NCBI GenBank assembly: GCA_050747525.1
Contig: JBOGOC010000090.1
Span: forward strand, 1 to 23,644
Direction: 5' to 3'
Length of the DNA: 23,644 nt
From: JBOGOC01 sp050747525
GTDB lineage: Bacteria; Acidobacteriota; Polarisedimenticolia; JACPZX01; DASXTC01
The position numbers and the translations under genes are program-made. Shown one piece after another: positions 1-7,615 of this stretch. The notes below the pieces were generated by a model that was given only the letters and a program-made list of their open reading frames with translations, had not been told where the DNA came from and searched no databases. The stretch's first letter is position 1. Each line of letters starts with the position of its first letter.

Positions 1-631
1 GAATCTTGTCCGACGCCTGGTAACCGCTCACGTACTGGAACACGCCCGGGTCGTCGAAGTTCTTGCGCGACTTGGTGTCGATTCCCACCAGGTAGGCGTT
101 GTTCGGGATGTAGTCGATGATCCGCCCGCCGCGCGACTCCACCGCCTGCCTCATGGCCAGTGAGCCCTGCGACGCCACGCCCGGCGTCACCTGCACGATG
201 TAGTAGCCGCGGCGGCCCGGCTGATTCACGGCCTTCAGATCGGCCGGCAGGTTCTCGCGAACCTTCGACGCCTTCACGTGGATCGAGCCTTTGTCGTTCG
301 GGAGCAGCAGCACGTCGGGCGAGTCCAGCTCGGACTTCTTCACCTGCCCGTAGGGGCGAAGGCCCACTCCGTCCACGCCGTACGGCCACCAGTCGGGCCT
401 GGCGTGGGTCGTCCTCTTCGTCCTGTCGAGGAAGCGCAGCTCGGCCTCGAGCACTCCCGGCTCCCGCCCATCACGCGAGCCGGGTGTGATCACCTTCGCG
501 GTGTCTTTCTTGGACGCGCGGTCGGCAGGCGCCCCGATCAGCAGCGTTACAGGGAGCACGAGCAGGCCGGCAAGTGCAAGCAAACCCAAGCTTTTCCAGG
601 AAAAGACGGTTGTGCTGTTGTGAACTGGCAT
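1..631 (-). CDS. Exported subtilisin-like (S8) protease, N-terminal pro-region only (partial)
   Basis: The reading frame runs off the left edge, so only the first ~210 residues are present. It starts with MPVHNSTTVFSWKSLGLLAL and continues with a hydrophobic stretch ending near IGAPADRAS, a signal peptide or membrane anchor. After a charged spacer comes a segment with YYIVQVTPGVASQG, an AMRQAVESRGG helix and IIDYIPNNAYLVGI. This beta-alpha-beta pattern is typical of the inhibitor/fervidolysin-like prodomain found ahead of S8 serine protease domains. The catalytic Asp/His/Ser domain would lie outside the window, so the protease assignment is an inference from the pro-region. The start at 631 has a purine-rich GGGGAG tract about 6 bases upstream. 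A good promoter sits 50-75 bases upstream, so it is probably transcribed on its own. An alternative is another exported protein that carries this pro-domain. Confidence 0.6.
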   Translation of the reverse strand, partial: MPVHNSTTVFSWKSLGLLALAGLLVLPVTLLIGAPADRASKKDTAKVITPGSRDGREPGVLEAELRFLDRTKRTTHARPDWWPYGVDGVGLRPYGQVKKSELDSPDVLLLPNDKGSIHVKASKVRENLPADLKAVNQPGRRGYYIVQVTPGVASQGSLAMRQAVESRGGRIIDYIPNNAYLVGIDTKSRKNFDDPGVFQYVSGYQASDKI

Positions 632-677
632 GAAGGCTCCCCCCCAGATGCGGACACGCCCCCCCGGGCACCAGGGA

Positions 678-695
678 GGAATATACGGCTATTCC
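678..695. promoter_or_regulatory. Inverted repeat over the -10 box, possible operator
   Basis: GGAATA (678-683) and TATTCC (690-695) form a perfect 6-base inverted repeat with a 6-base centre. It covers the -10 box and part of the spacer of the promoter at 680-707. A dimeric repressor site is a possibility, but the repeat is short enough to arise by chance. Confidence 0.3.
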
Positions 696-707
696 TAGCA
701 GTGTCGA
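680..707 (-). promoter_or_regulatory. Sigma70-type promoter of the exported protease gene
   Basis: On the minus strand TCGACA (702-707) is followed by a 16-base spacer and TATATT (680-685). Each box matches consensus at 5 of 6 positions, and this is one of the few AT-rich spots in the region. It reads toward the start codon at 631 and would give a leader of about 40 bases. This is by inspection; there is no transcript evidence. Confidence 0.5.
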
Positions 708-731
708 GGGTTTAGCGCGGCCGGCGCCCCC

Positions 732-1496
732 TCAGTGGAGTAACGAGGCGGCTTCCCGATCGACGATCCATATGAGCTGACCGTCGTGGGGCCGGACGCG
801 CTGGACGGGAAGTCCCTCATCGTGCGCATCGGCTCCCAGCACGCGCCGCAGGGTCCCGGCCTTGGACTCGCCCGCCACCAGGATCGCCACCACCCGCGCG
901 GCGTTGATGAGCGGGAGGGTCATCGTCAGACGCGACATCCCGTCGGGAGCGACGGAGGGGGTCACGAGTCGTGAGGTTTCCTCCACCTCCGGGCCTCCCG
1001 GAAACAGCGACGCCGTGTGACCATCCTCCCCCATCCCCAGCAGGACCAGATCCAGCCTGGGCGTGCCCCGGTCCATCGTCTCCCGCAGCGCCGACTCACA
1101 GGCCGCGGCCGCCCGCGAGGGGTCGGGATCCTCTGCGGCCATGCGATGGACGTTGTCCGGCGGGATCGGGACGTGGGCCAGGAAAGCCTCGCGCACCATC
1201 CTGTAATTGCTCGCCTCGTGGTCGGGAGGCACGCAACGCTCGTCGCTGAAGAACACCTGCACCGCCGGCCACACGATCTGGAAGGCAAGCTGCGGCTCGC
1301 GCAGCATCTCGTAGAGGCTGCGCGGTGTCGAGCCCCCGGACAACGCCACCGCGAACTGGCGCCGGGCTCCGAGTGATCGCCCGGCAAGGCTCACGAACAG
1401 GCCCGCGGCGTGCCGGGCGAGATCGACCACGTCACCGCAGATCTCGATCCGCAGAGGGTCCTCCTTCAGCGGAGGGGACTGTGGCATCGGACTCAT
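732..1496 (-). CDS. pgl: 6-phosphogluconolactonase
   Basis: Hydrolyses 6-phosphogluconolactone to 6-phosphogluconate, the second step of the oxidative pentose-phosphate pathway, in the cytoplasm. The 254-residue protein has the usual length for the DevB/SOL family. It shows the sugar-phosphate loop LSGGSTPRSLYEML (near residue 53), FFSDERCVPPDHEASNYRM and the signature GMGEDGHTASLFPG (near 154). It is the last gene of zwf-opcA-pgl. Its ATG (1496-1494) overlaps the opcA stop in an ATGA, so it is probably translated by re-initiation after opcA. A second ATG three codons in is a possible alternative start. There is no gnd gene next to it. Function is secure from the motifs and from the neighbours, which encode the enzyme for the preceding step and its assembly factor. 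Confidence 0.93.
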   Translation of the reverse strand: MSPMPQSPPLKEDPLRIEICGDVVDLARHAAGLFVSLAGRSLGARRQFAVALSGGSTPRSLYEMLREPQLAFQIVWPAVQVFFSDERCVPPDHEASNYRMVREAFLAHVPIPPDNVHRMAAEDPDPSRAAAACESALRETMDRGTPRLDLVLLGMGEDGHTASLFPGGPEVEETSRLVTPSVAPDGMSRLTMTLPLINAARVVAILVAGESKAGTLRRVLGADAHDEGLPVQRVRPHDGQLIWIVDREAASLLH

Positions 1497-2614
1497 CGAG
1501 GTTCTCCCTTCACGAGCGACGCCGCCATGCCGGCGGCCAGGCCGAGCGCTTCAGCGTACACGGCATCATCCGCGCCCGGTCCCAGCGCGCGGCAGAGAAG
1601 CTCTCCATCCTCCCGCTCGGCCACGCGAGCGGAGCGGGGGACCGGACAGGTCTCGGGGATGGTCACGGTGGAGGTGACGCAGTCCAGCACCTCCGACCGC
1701 TCCAGACGAAAAGTGGCGTCAGGGGATTCCAGCACGAACGCGATCACCTGCCCGGCGGGACGCGCCGACGGTTCGGGAACGAGCGCCAGCTCGGCGGTTC
1801 CCGCGCCGTGCGGCCTTTCCAGCGTGCACGCACCATCCGAGACGCCGGCCGGGCGCCACTGAAGCCTGGAAGCGGCCCAGCACGCCAGCAGGATCGCCTC
1901 AGCGGCCCCGGCATGAGGATGCGGCTGGCGCGCCGTGTGAAACGGAACGGCGTAGGCCACCCGCAGGCGGCTCAGGCGCGCAGGGTAGGCTTCGAACGCA
2001 TGGCTGTCGAAGAAGGTGGCCGTCATCTCCCGCCACCCCCGGAGCCGCTGCCAGGACAGATCCGCGATGATCGTCTCCAGGGATGCCAGGGCGAGCAGCG
2101 AGCGCCAGGCATCGTGCAGGCCCCGCGCGTTCATCACCACCCTGTCCGCCGTCCCGGCCAGGGCCCGCGCCACCGAGGCGTAGCCGCTCTTCTCCGTGAG
2201 GCCGGGATCCTCCGGATACCACACCGCGACGGGAAGGTCGGGGAGGAGCAGGGGGAGCACCACGCGCGGCAGCCTCTCGACGCCGCGCCCCGATCCGGTG
2301 AGCGTGATCTGCTCGCAGCAGACCTGCTGCCCCTGCTGCGCTCCGCCCACCGCGCAGTGCGCACTGATGGCCGCCTCCAGCCGATCCTGTCCGGTGGATT
2401 CGTCCACCACCGTCACGATCGCCCGGCTCGGACACTCCGCCGAGATGGAGGCCACCACGGCCTCCGCATCACGCGCCTGCGCCACGCCGCGGCAGCAGAC
2501 CAGCAGGTTGAGCTGGCAGGCACGCGAGATCCCCTCGGCCGTTCCCTGGGCCTTTTCCGACAGGGCGGCCAGCTCCCGCTCGATCGCGGGCAGCTCGACC
2601 CGGCGAAGGGTCAT
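1493..2614 (-). CDS. opcA: Glucose-6-phosphate dehydrogenase assembly protein OpcA
   Basis: OpcA is the partner that promotes oligomerisation and activation of glucose-6-phosphate dehydrogenase in cyanobacteria and actinobacteria. The 373-residue product has the family layout: an N-terminal part with CPSRAIVTVVDE and VCCEQITL, a middle with LLLPDLPVAVWYPEDPG, and a C-terminal region that binds the enzyme in known homologues. Length fits the family. I chose the ATG at 2614 because GGAGG lies 7 bases before it and because it overlaps the zwf stop codon as ATGA; the frame is open further upstream, but only inside zwf. Several cysteines in the N-terminal half could be redox-sensitive, as proposed for cyanobacterial OpcA, though that role is an inference here. 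Position between zwf and pgl strongly supports the call. Confidence 0.88.
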   Translation of the reverse strand: MTLRRVELPAIERELAALSEKAQGTAEGISRACQLNLLVCCRGVAQARDAEAVVASISAECPSRAIVTVVDESTGQDRLEAAISAHCAVGGAQQGQQVCCEQITLTGSGRGVERLPRVVLPLLLPDLPVAVWYPEDPGLTEKSGYASVARALAGTADRVVMNARGLHDAWRSLLALASLETIIADLSWQRLRGWREMTATFFDSHAFEAYPARLSRLRVAYAVPFHTARQPHPHAGAAEAILLACWAASRLQWRPAGVSDGACTLERPHGAGTAELALVPEPSARPAGQVIAFVLESPDATFRLERSEVLDCVTSTVTIPETCPVPRSARVAEREDGELLCRALGPGADDAVYAEALGLAAGMAASLVKGEPR

Positions 2615-4116
2615 GGCTTCCTCCATCCCTCGAACAGCGCCTGCGCCCCGGGCGGCCCCCACGTGCCCGCGGGATACGTGACCAGGGGGGCCGGGCTGGG
2701 GCCTTCCCAGGCCTCCAGGATGCGGGTGATGAAGGCCCAGGCCAGCTCGACCTCGTCATGGCGCGTGAACAGCGTCGGGTCTCCGGCCACGCAGTCGAGC
2801 AGGAGCCGCTCGTAGGCCTCCGGCGGATCGGTGCCGAACGACGATCCGTAGCGGAAGTCCATCACCACCGGCTGAAGCGACATCGAGCCGGGCGCCTTGG
2901 AGGTCATCTTGAGAGAGATCCCTTCGTCGGGCTGGATCCGCAGGGCCAGCACGTTGGGCTCGATCCTCTGCTGGCTGAAGAGCAGGTGGGGAACCTGGCG
3001 GAACTGCACCGCGATCTCCGTCACGCGGCGCGGCAGCCTCTTGCCGGTGCGCAGGTAGAACGGGACGCCTCCCCAGCGCCAGTTGTCGATGAACAGACGC
3101 ATGGCCACGAAGGTCTCGGCGGTGGCACCGGGGGACACGTCCTTCTCCTGCAGGAACCCCGGGACCTCCCGGCCTCCCACGAAGCCGGGGCCGTACTGAG
3201 CCCGCACCACGTCGCGGGCCACGTCGTCTCCCTCGATGGGCCGGATCGACTGAAGCACCTTCACCTTGTCGTTGCGCACCGCGTCGGCCTCGATCTCAAC
3301 GGGAGGCTCCATGGCCGTCAGGCAGAGCAGCTGCATCATGTGGTTCTGCACCATGTCGCGCAGGGCGCCGGTCTTCGCGTAGTACGCACCGCGCCCCTCC
3401 ATCCCCAGATCCTCGGCCACGGTGATCTGCACGTGATCGATGTACTTCTGGTTCCACAGCGGCTCGAAGATCCCGTTGGCGAAGCGCATCACGATGATGT
3501 TCTGGACCGTTTCCTTGCCGAGGTAATGGTCGATGCGGAAGACCTGATCCTCCCGGAAGACCTCCAGGACGCACGCGTTGAGGTGGCGAGCGGACTCCAG
3601 GTCGTGACCGAAGGGCTTCTCGACGATCAGACGCGCCCACGGGGCCCGGGCCGGCCGGGCCAGGCCCGCGCTTCCCAGGTGCCGGACGATCTCTTCGTAG
3701 TGATCGGGCGGGGTTGCCAGGTAATACACATGATTGCCCCGGGTCCCTCGCTCCCGGTCCACCCTCTGGAGCGCCTCGCGCAGGCGGCCGTAGGCGGCAG
3801 CGTCCGAGAACTCTCCCTGGACGTAGAAGATCCCCTTGGCAAAATCGTCCCAGACCGCGGGATTGACGGGGCGGCTGCGCGAGAAGGTGTCCACGGCCGC
3901 GCGCATCTCCTCACGGAACTCTTCATGGGAATGAGGCCTGCGCGCGAAGCCCACCACCGCGAAACCCGCCGGCAGCAGGCGGGCCCGCGCCAGATTGTAC
4001 AAGGCCGGCACGAGCTTGCGGCGCGTCAGGTCCCCCGTGGCCCCGAAGATGACCATGGAGCACGGCTCCACGACGCGCTCGCGCGGCATTCCTTCCCGAA
4101 ACGGATTCTTCTGCAT
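2611..4116 (-). CDS. zwf: Glucose-6-phosphate 1-dehydrogenase
   Basis: Oxidises glucose 6-phosphate to 6-phosphogluconolactone with NADP+, the entry step of the oxidative pentose-phosphate pathway. The 501-residue length is normal. The nucleotide-binding motif GATGDLTRRK is at residues 25-34 and the active-site signature RIDHYLGKE is at 194-202, with the catalytic histidine region intact. The start at MQKNPFREG (4116) is preferred because related enzymes begin with a similar NPxRxG segment. It has no Shine-Dalgarno sequence, which fits a leaderless message from the promoter at 4125-4154. The frame stays open upstream for about 180 codons, but that part is antisense to the neighbouring gene and shows no family similarity. 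First gene of the zwf-opcA-pgl operon; its stop overlaps the opcA start. Confidence 0.95.
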   Translation of the reverse strand: MQKNPFREGMPRERVVEPCSMVIFGATGDLTRRKLVPALYNLARARLLPAGFAVVGFARRPHSHEEFREEMRAAVDTFSRSRPVNPAVWDDFAKGIFYVQGEFSDAAAYGRLREALQRVDRERGTRGNHVYYLATPPDHYEEIVRHLGSAGLARPARAPWARLIVEKPFGHDLESARHLNACVLEVFREDQVFRIDHYLGKETVQNIIVMRFANGIFEPLWNQKYIDHVQITVAEDLGMEGRGAYYAKTGALRDMVQNHMMQLLCLTAMEPPVEIEADAVRNDKVKVLQSIRPIEGDDVARDVVRAQYGPGFVGGREVPGFLQEKDVSPGATAETFVAMRLFIDNWRWGGVPFYLRTGKRLPRRVTEIAVQFRQVPHLLFSQQRIEPNVLALRIQPDEGISLKMTSKAPGSMSLQPVVMDFRYGSSFGTDPPEAYERLLLDCVAGDPTLFTRHDEVELAWAFITRILEAWEGPSPAPLVTYPAGTWGPPGAQALFEGWRKP

Positions 4117-4124
4117 GAAGAGAC

Positions 4125-4154
4125 ACTGTACGCTAGGATCGCGCACGGGATCAA
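4125..4154 (-). promoter_or_regulatory. Candidate leaderless promoter of the zwf-opcA-pgl operon
   Basis: Minus-strand TTGATC (4149-4154), an 18-base spacer and TACAGT (4125-4130) lie in the 54-base gap between zwf and the divergent gene. Only 8 bases separate the -10 box from the zwf ATG at 4116, so transcription would begin at or next to the start codon. This explains the missing ribosome-binding site. Assigned by inspection only. Confidence 0.4.
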
Positions 4155-4170
4155 AAAGGGGGAGCGCAGG

Positions 4171-5607
4171 ATGCGGCGCATGTTCACCGTGGCCCTCCGG
4201 GCCCTCGTTCTGTGCCTCGCGGTCTCCGCGCCCGCGGTCACCCGCGAGGCCGAGTCCGCGCTCTGGAGAGTCGAGCCGGGAGGAACGCTGATCCGGGCGA
4301 GCCTGCCGGATGGCACGGTCGAGCGGCCTCCCACGGGGTCGCTTCCTCCCCTGTCCGCCGTGGCTGGCCCGGCCGGGGATCGCCTCTACGCCCTGTCTCC
4401 TTCGACCGATGGGCGCGCCACGGCGCTGCTGGCCATCACCCTGCCGTCTCTCGAGATCACGAGCCGATGGGAGCTTCGGGGCGCCGCAGATCAGGTGCGG
4501 GTGTCGCCCGCAGGGGACCTGGCCTGCGTCACGATGACGAGGCCTGGAGGCGGCTGGAGCCTGGTGGTGGTGGACCTCCTGCAGGGTCAGGTGAAACCGG
4601 GCGTGCAGCTGGCCTACGAGCCGCAGACGATGGCCATCGTCCCGGATGGCACTGCTCCCCACGGCGTCCGGCTGGTCATCGCGGCGCAGGACAGGCTCGC
4701 CACGTTCACCCTGGATCCGCCCTCTCCGTCCTGGTTCTACCGGTCACCGGGGAAGCATCACGCGGTCGCCCACCTGCCCACGGCGGAGGCCGGCAGCCTG
4801 GTCGTGCTGCGCGACGAGTCGCTCGTGGTGATCGATCCGGCCCGGCGCGTCAAGGTGGAAGGGCGCACCCGTCTCACCGATGACGACGCCACGAGCATCG
4901 TCCCGCTTCCCGCGGCAGGGCAGCAGCTGATGGTGCGGCCCGCGCCGGAGATGGCCGTCGTGCTGCTGGGCGGCGGGCAGAGCGTCGCCTGGGTGGACCT
5001 CGAGTCCGGGCGCGTGAGGGAGACACGCGATCTGCCGTCTCCCCGCGAGATGGTCGACGGGGGCGAAGCGGTCTTCCTCGCGGGGCTGCAGGAGAGTGCC
5101 GGGCACCTGCCGTTCGAGCGCATGGACCCGCCGGAGCGCCTGCCCGAGCCGGCCCCCGTCCCGATCGCCCCGGGGGCGGTGGCTTCACCTCCGGCCGAGC
5201 AGCCGTCTCCCCTTCCGCCCCCGGAGCCGGCCCCTTCTTCTCCGCCCCCCGTCCCATCCCCGTCCGCGCCCGGGCCGGAAAGGAAGGCTCCGGAGCCGGA
5301 GCCCGCGCCGGCCCTCCCCGAACCGTCGGGGCCGGTCCTGTCGGGGCGCCTCACGGGTGCGGCCGGCCTCGCGATGGAGGTGCGGCTCTTCGGGCCCAAC
5401 AACATCCTGAAGCTGCACGCGCGTATACCTGTTTCAGCAGACGGGACCTGGCGTGCTCCGATACCCCCGCCGGGGAGCTACCGGGTGGTGGTGGGGGCCG
5501 CCCCGGGAACCCACGTGTTCACGCGGCCCGAGCTTCGCACCATCGTGGTCGGCTCGGGCGGCGCGCCGGTGGAAGGGATCGATTTCGAGGTGCGCGGGGG
5601 GCTCTGA
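4171..5607 (+). CDS. Exported beta-propeller-like protein with proline-rich linker and C-terminal carboxypeptidase-regulatory-like domain
   Basis: The 478-residue product begins with a signal peptide (residues 1-25, MRRMFTVALRALVLCLAVSA then PAV). Residues ~30-310 contain repeated short beta-rich units such as DRLYALSPSTDGRATALLAI, AADQVRVSPAGDLACVT and GQSVAWVDLESGRVRET, as in WD40/YVTN-type propellers. Residues ~325-390 are a low-complexity Pro/Ala/Glu/Ser linker. The last ~90 residues (VLSGRLTGAAGLAMEVRLFG to the end) look like a carboxypeptidase-regulatory or Ig-like fold with the PPPGSYRVVVGA turn. A GGGGGAG tract 6 bases upstream supports the start at 4171. It is divergent from zwf and ends 2 bases from the stop of the convergent membrane-protein gene. 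No enzymatic motif is visible. An envelope or periplasmic role is an inference; the exact function is unknown. Confidence 0.7.
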   Translation: MRRMFTVALRALVLCLAVSAPAVTREAESALWRVEPGGTLIRASLPDGTVERPPTGSLPPLSAVAGPAGDRLYALSPSTDGRATALLAITLPSLEITSRWELRGAADQVRVSPAGDLACVTMTRPGGGWSLVVVDLLQGQVKPGVQLAYEPQTMAIVPDGTAPHGVRLVIAAQDRLATFTLDPPSPSWFYRSPGKHHAVAHLPTAEAGSLVVLRDESLVVIDPARRVKVEGRTRLTDDDATSIVPLPAAGQQLMVRPAPEMAVVLLGGGQSVAWVDLESGRVRETRDLPSPREMVDGGEAVFLAGLQESAGHLPFERMDPPERLPEPAPVPIAPGAVASPPAEQPSPLPPPEPAPSSPPPVPSPSAPGPERKAPEPEPAPALPEPSGPVLSGRLTGAAGLAMEVRLFGPNNILKLHARIPVSADGTWRAPIPPPGSYRVVVGAAPGTHVFTRPELRTIVVGSGGAPVEGIDFEVRGGL

Positions 5608-5609
5608 GT

Positions 5610-5945
5610 TCAGGTCCGGGCCGGGGCGCTTCCGCGGCGCGACCTGTGAGACCGGGCCAGCAGCCAGATCCCCGCGAAGATGAGCAGCAGGGGGAGCAGG
5701 GGGGCGAGGCCCACCACCAGGCCGGCCATCACGAACAGTCCCAGCAGGATCACCAGGGCGACGTTGATGAAAAAGGAGACGATGCCGAACGTCATGCCGG
5801 CCGCCAGCCCCAGGAGACGGAAAGGGAGCAGCAGAATCTGCCCGACCAGGAAGAGCACCACGCCGAGCACCGCACCCACCAGGATGAAGGGGACTGCCAG
5901 CAGGCAGAACAGCACGAGCATGACCGCCGCGATCATCACCGTCAC
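5610..5945 (-). CDS. Small hydrophobic membrane protein of unknown function
   Basis: With the preferred start this is a 111-residue protein, nearly all hydrophobic, with three to four membrane-spanning stretches: MIAAVMLVLFCLLAVPFILV, GVVLFLVGQILLLPFRLLGL, a central FINVALVILLGLFVMAGLVV and a last PLLPLLLIFAGIWLLA. It ends in a basic tail, RSHRSRRGSAPART, probably cytoplasmic. I recognise no family and name no function. The GTG at 5945 is chosen because a perfect AGGAGG (5952-5957) sits 6 bases upstream. A longer frame beginning at 6017 would overlap the divergent pseudouridine synthase and adds only non-hydrophobic residues. It is convergent with the propeller gene. Confidence 0.6.
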   Translation of the reverse strand: MTVMIAAVMLVLFCLLAVPFILVGAVLGVVLFLVGQILLLPFRLLGLAAGMTFGIVSFFINVALVILLGLFVMAGLVVGLAPLLPLLLIFAGIWLLARSHRSRRGSAPART

Positions 5946-5957
5946 CAGACCCCTCCT
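5943..5957 (-). promoter_or_regulatory. Strong ribosome-binding site that decides a GTG start
   Basis: Perfect AGGAGG at 5952-5957 on the minus strand, then 6 bases, then GTG at 5945-5943. It argues against the upstream ATG codons at 6002 and 6017 as the start of the membrane-protein gene. Confidence 0.6.
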
Positions 5958-6019
5958 GTCCGCACCTCTGGCCACCGTTGCAGATGCAGGTACGGCCGCC
6001 ATGGGAAAAGGTTGCATTC

Positions 6020-6958
6020 GTGGCCCAGCGTGAGGTTCAGCACATCGCGGATCGGTCGTCGGCGGGGCGCACGCTGACGGCGGTCCTGAGGGAGGCCGCC
6101 GCCGTCTCCCACGCCATCGCTCGCGGGATCATCGAAGCGGGGCTGGTGCGGGTGCGCGGACGCGTGGTGCGCGATCCCGCTCATCGTCTGAGCGAAGGGG
6201 ACGAGCTGCTGGCCCGGTTCGATCCGGACCTGCGCTATCGCACGGCGGCGCGCCCCCGGGGGCACGGCTTCCGCATCCTGCTGGAGGACGAGCATCTGCT
6301 GGTGGTCGACAAGGACCCCGGCGTGCTCACTGTGCCGGCGCCCTCCCATCCCGACGATTCCCTGGCCGACCGGCTGATCGGCATGTACACGTCGCGTGGC
6401 GTGCGCACGCCCGGGCTGTGGGTCGTTCATCGCATCGATCGCTTCACGTCCGGGCTCGTCCTGTTCGGCCGGACCGAGGCGGCCGCGGCCGCTCTCATCG
6501 AGCAGTTCCAGAGCCGCAGCGCGGCCAGGGAGTACCTGGCCCTGTGCGAAGGGATCCCGGGCCGGCCCTCGGGGCGCCTGGAGTCGAGGCTGGAGGAAGA
6601 TCCCCGATCGCTGAAGGTGCGCGTCGCCCGCCGCGCGGGGGCCGGGGCGCGTGCGGTGTGCAGCTACCAGATCGAGCAGCCGCTCGACGGCGCGGCGCTC
6701 CTTCGGGTGACCCTGGAGACGGGGCGGCGCAACCAGATCCGCGTCCAGCTGGCCGAGATCGGGCATCCCATCCTCGGAGATCGCGCCTACGGCCGGGTCA
6801 GCCCCCTGCTCGGCAGAACCGGCCTTCACGCCGCGCGCCTGGCCTTCCGGCATCCGGCCACCCAGGCCGTCATCCGGATCGAGAGTCCCCTACCTGCCGA
6901 TATGCGCCGCGCACTGCGGCGTTTGCGGGGACGCGCCAATCGGGTCCGCCCTTCTTGA
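6020..6958 (+). CDS. RluA-family pseudouridine synthase
   Basis: Converts specific uridines in RNA (rRNA or tRNA) to pseudouridine. An N-terminal S4 RNA-binding domain (RTLTAVLREAAAVSHAIARG through RVRGRVVRDPAHRLSEGDEL) is followed by the RluA catalytic domain: ILLEDEHLLVVDKDPGVLTV, the catalytic-aspartate motif HRIDRFTSGLVLFGRT, REYLALCEG, and the closing GRRNQIRVQLAEIGHPILGD. About 312 residues, normal for RluA/RluC/RluD. The GTG at 6020 has AAAAGG 8 bases upstream; an ATG at 5984 in the same frame has no visible ribosome-binding site but cannot be excluded. The target base cannot be told from sequence. Its stop codon overlaps the -35 box of the next gene's promoter. Confidence 0.88.
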   Translation: MAQREVQHIADRSSAGRTLTAVLREAAAVSHAIARGIIEAGLVRVRGRVVRDPAHRLSEGDELLARFDPDLRYRTAARPRGHGFRILLEDEHLLVVDKDPGVLTVPAPSHPDDSLADRLIGMYTSRGVRTPGLWVVHRIDRFTSGLVLFGRTEAAAAALIEQFQSRSAAREYLALCEGIPGRPSGRLESRLEEDPRSLKVRVARRAGAGARAVCSYQIEQPLDGAALLRVTLETGRRNQIRVQLAEIGHPILGDRAYGRVSPLLGRTGLHAARLAFRHPATQAVIRIESPLPADMRRALRRLRGRANRVRPS

Positions 6959-6984
6959 CACTCATCCAGGCAGCCGTCTATTTT
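6955..6984 (+). promoter_or_regulatory. Sigma70-type promoter of the outer-membrane barrel gene
   Basis: A perfect TTGACA (6955-6960) overlaps the stop codon of the pseudouridine synthase gene. After an 18-base spacer comes TATTTT (6979-6984). The predicted leader is about 75 bases and contains GGAGG at 7056-7060 before the ATG at 7066. Good match to consensus; not tested. Confidence 0.55.
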
Positions 6985-7065
6985 GGGGCGGCATTTGTGG
7001 TTGCCATTCACCCCGTCAACCCGTCAGGGCGCCCGCCCCTGATTCTCATGTCAATGGAGGCTTCA

Positions 7066-7602
7066 ATGGTCCGAACGTGGAGAGCATTGCTCCTGCCGGC
7101 GCTGATCCTCGTGCTGGTGCCTGCGAGCGCGTTCGCTCAAGGTGGCTCGGGAGACATGGCCGTCAGCGGCAACTTCGGTATCGGGAACGCCATTGACGAC
7201 GACTTCGAAGGAATCGAGCCGTTTCTGAACGGAACTTTCGAATACTACACATCCAAAGAACTTTCCTGGCGTGGCATGCTCGGCTTCGTCTCCTTCGACG
7301 CCGAGGATGTGGATGCCGAAATCGAATACACCATATTCGCCGCCAACGTCGTGTACTACTTCACGGGAGACGGAGTGGTTCCTTTCGTCACCGGGGGGCT
7401 GGGGCTCTACGACACGGAGCTGGATGGCGGCCCGGGCTTCGATGACAGCGAGCTGGAGGTAGCGGCCAATGTCGGCGGCGGCATCGACATCCCCATCCAG
7501 GACAACTTCGCTATCAAGATCGAGGGGCTGTTCCATATCGTGGCGGGCGACGGGCCCGATACCCTCTTCACCGCCACGGGTGGTTTGAAGTGGACCTTCT
7601 GA
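7066..7602 (+). CDS. Small outer-membrane beta-barrel protein
   Basis: 178 residues. A clear signal peptide (MVRTWRALLLPALILVLVPA, then SAFAQ with an AxA-type cleavage site) is followed by alternating amphipathic strands and acidic turns, for example FLNGTFEYYTSKELSWRGML, IEYTIFAANVVYYFTGDG and VPFVTGGLGLYD. It ends in GGLKWTF: a terminal aromatic residue is the usual signal for outer-membrane insertion by the BAM complex. Length and pattern fit an 8-stranded OmpA/OmpX-like barrel ('outer membrane protein beta-barrel domain'). Start at 7066 is fixed by GGAGG 5 bases upstream; earlier in-frame ATGs do not have such a site. It has its own promoter and a hairpin after the stop. The ligand or role is unknown. 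Confidence 0.8.
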   Translation: MVRTWRALLLPALILVLVPASAFAQGGSGDMAVSGNFGIGNAIDDDFEGIEPFLNGTFEYYTSKELSWRGMLGFVSFDAEDVDAEIEYTIFAANVVYYFTGDGVVPFVTGGLGLYDTELDGGPGFDDSELEVAANVGGGIDIPIQDNFAIKIEGLFHIVAGDGPDTLFTATGGLKWTF

Positions 7603-7615
7603 TCTTCTGAGCTAC

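Noticed and set aside
160..715. Plus-strand open frames opposite the protease pro-region.
   Set aside because: Low-complexity Arg/Ser/Pro/Ala composition; the minus-strand frame has a signal peptide, pro-domain pattern and promoter.
2758..5607. A 949-codon open frame on the plus strand that extends the propeller gene backwards across zwf.
   Set aside because: The part before 4171 is antisense to zwf, has no family similarity and no signal. It results from the scarcity of stop codons in GC-rich DNA. The true start is the ATG at 4171, with its ribosome-binding site and signal peptide.
5946..6017. Longer N-terminus for the small membrane protein, starting at 6017 or 6002.
   Set aside because: It would overlap the divergent pseudouridine synthase start region, and the perfect AGGAGG before the GTG at 5945 gives a better start.
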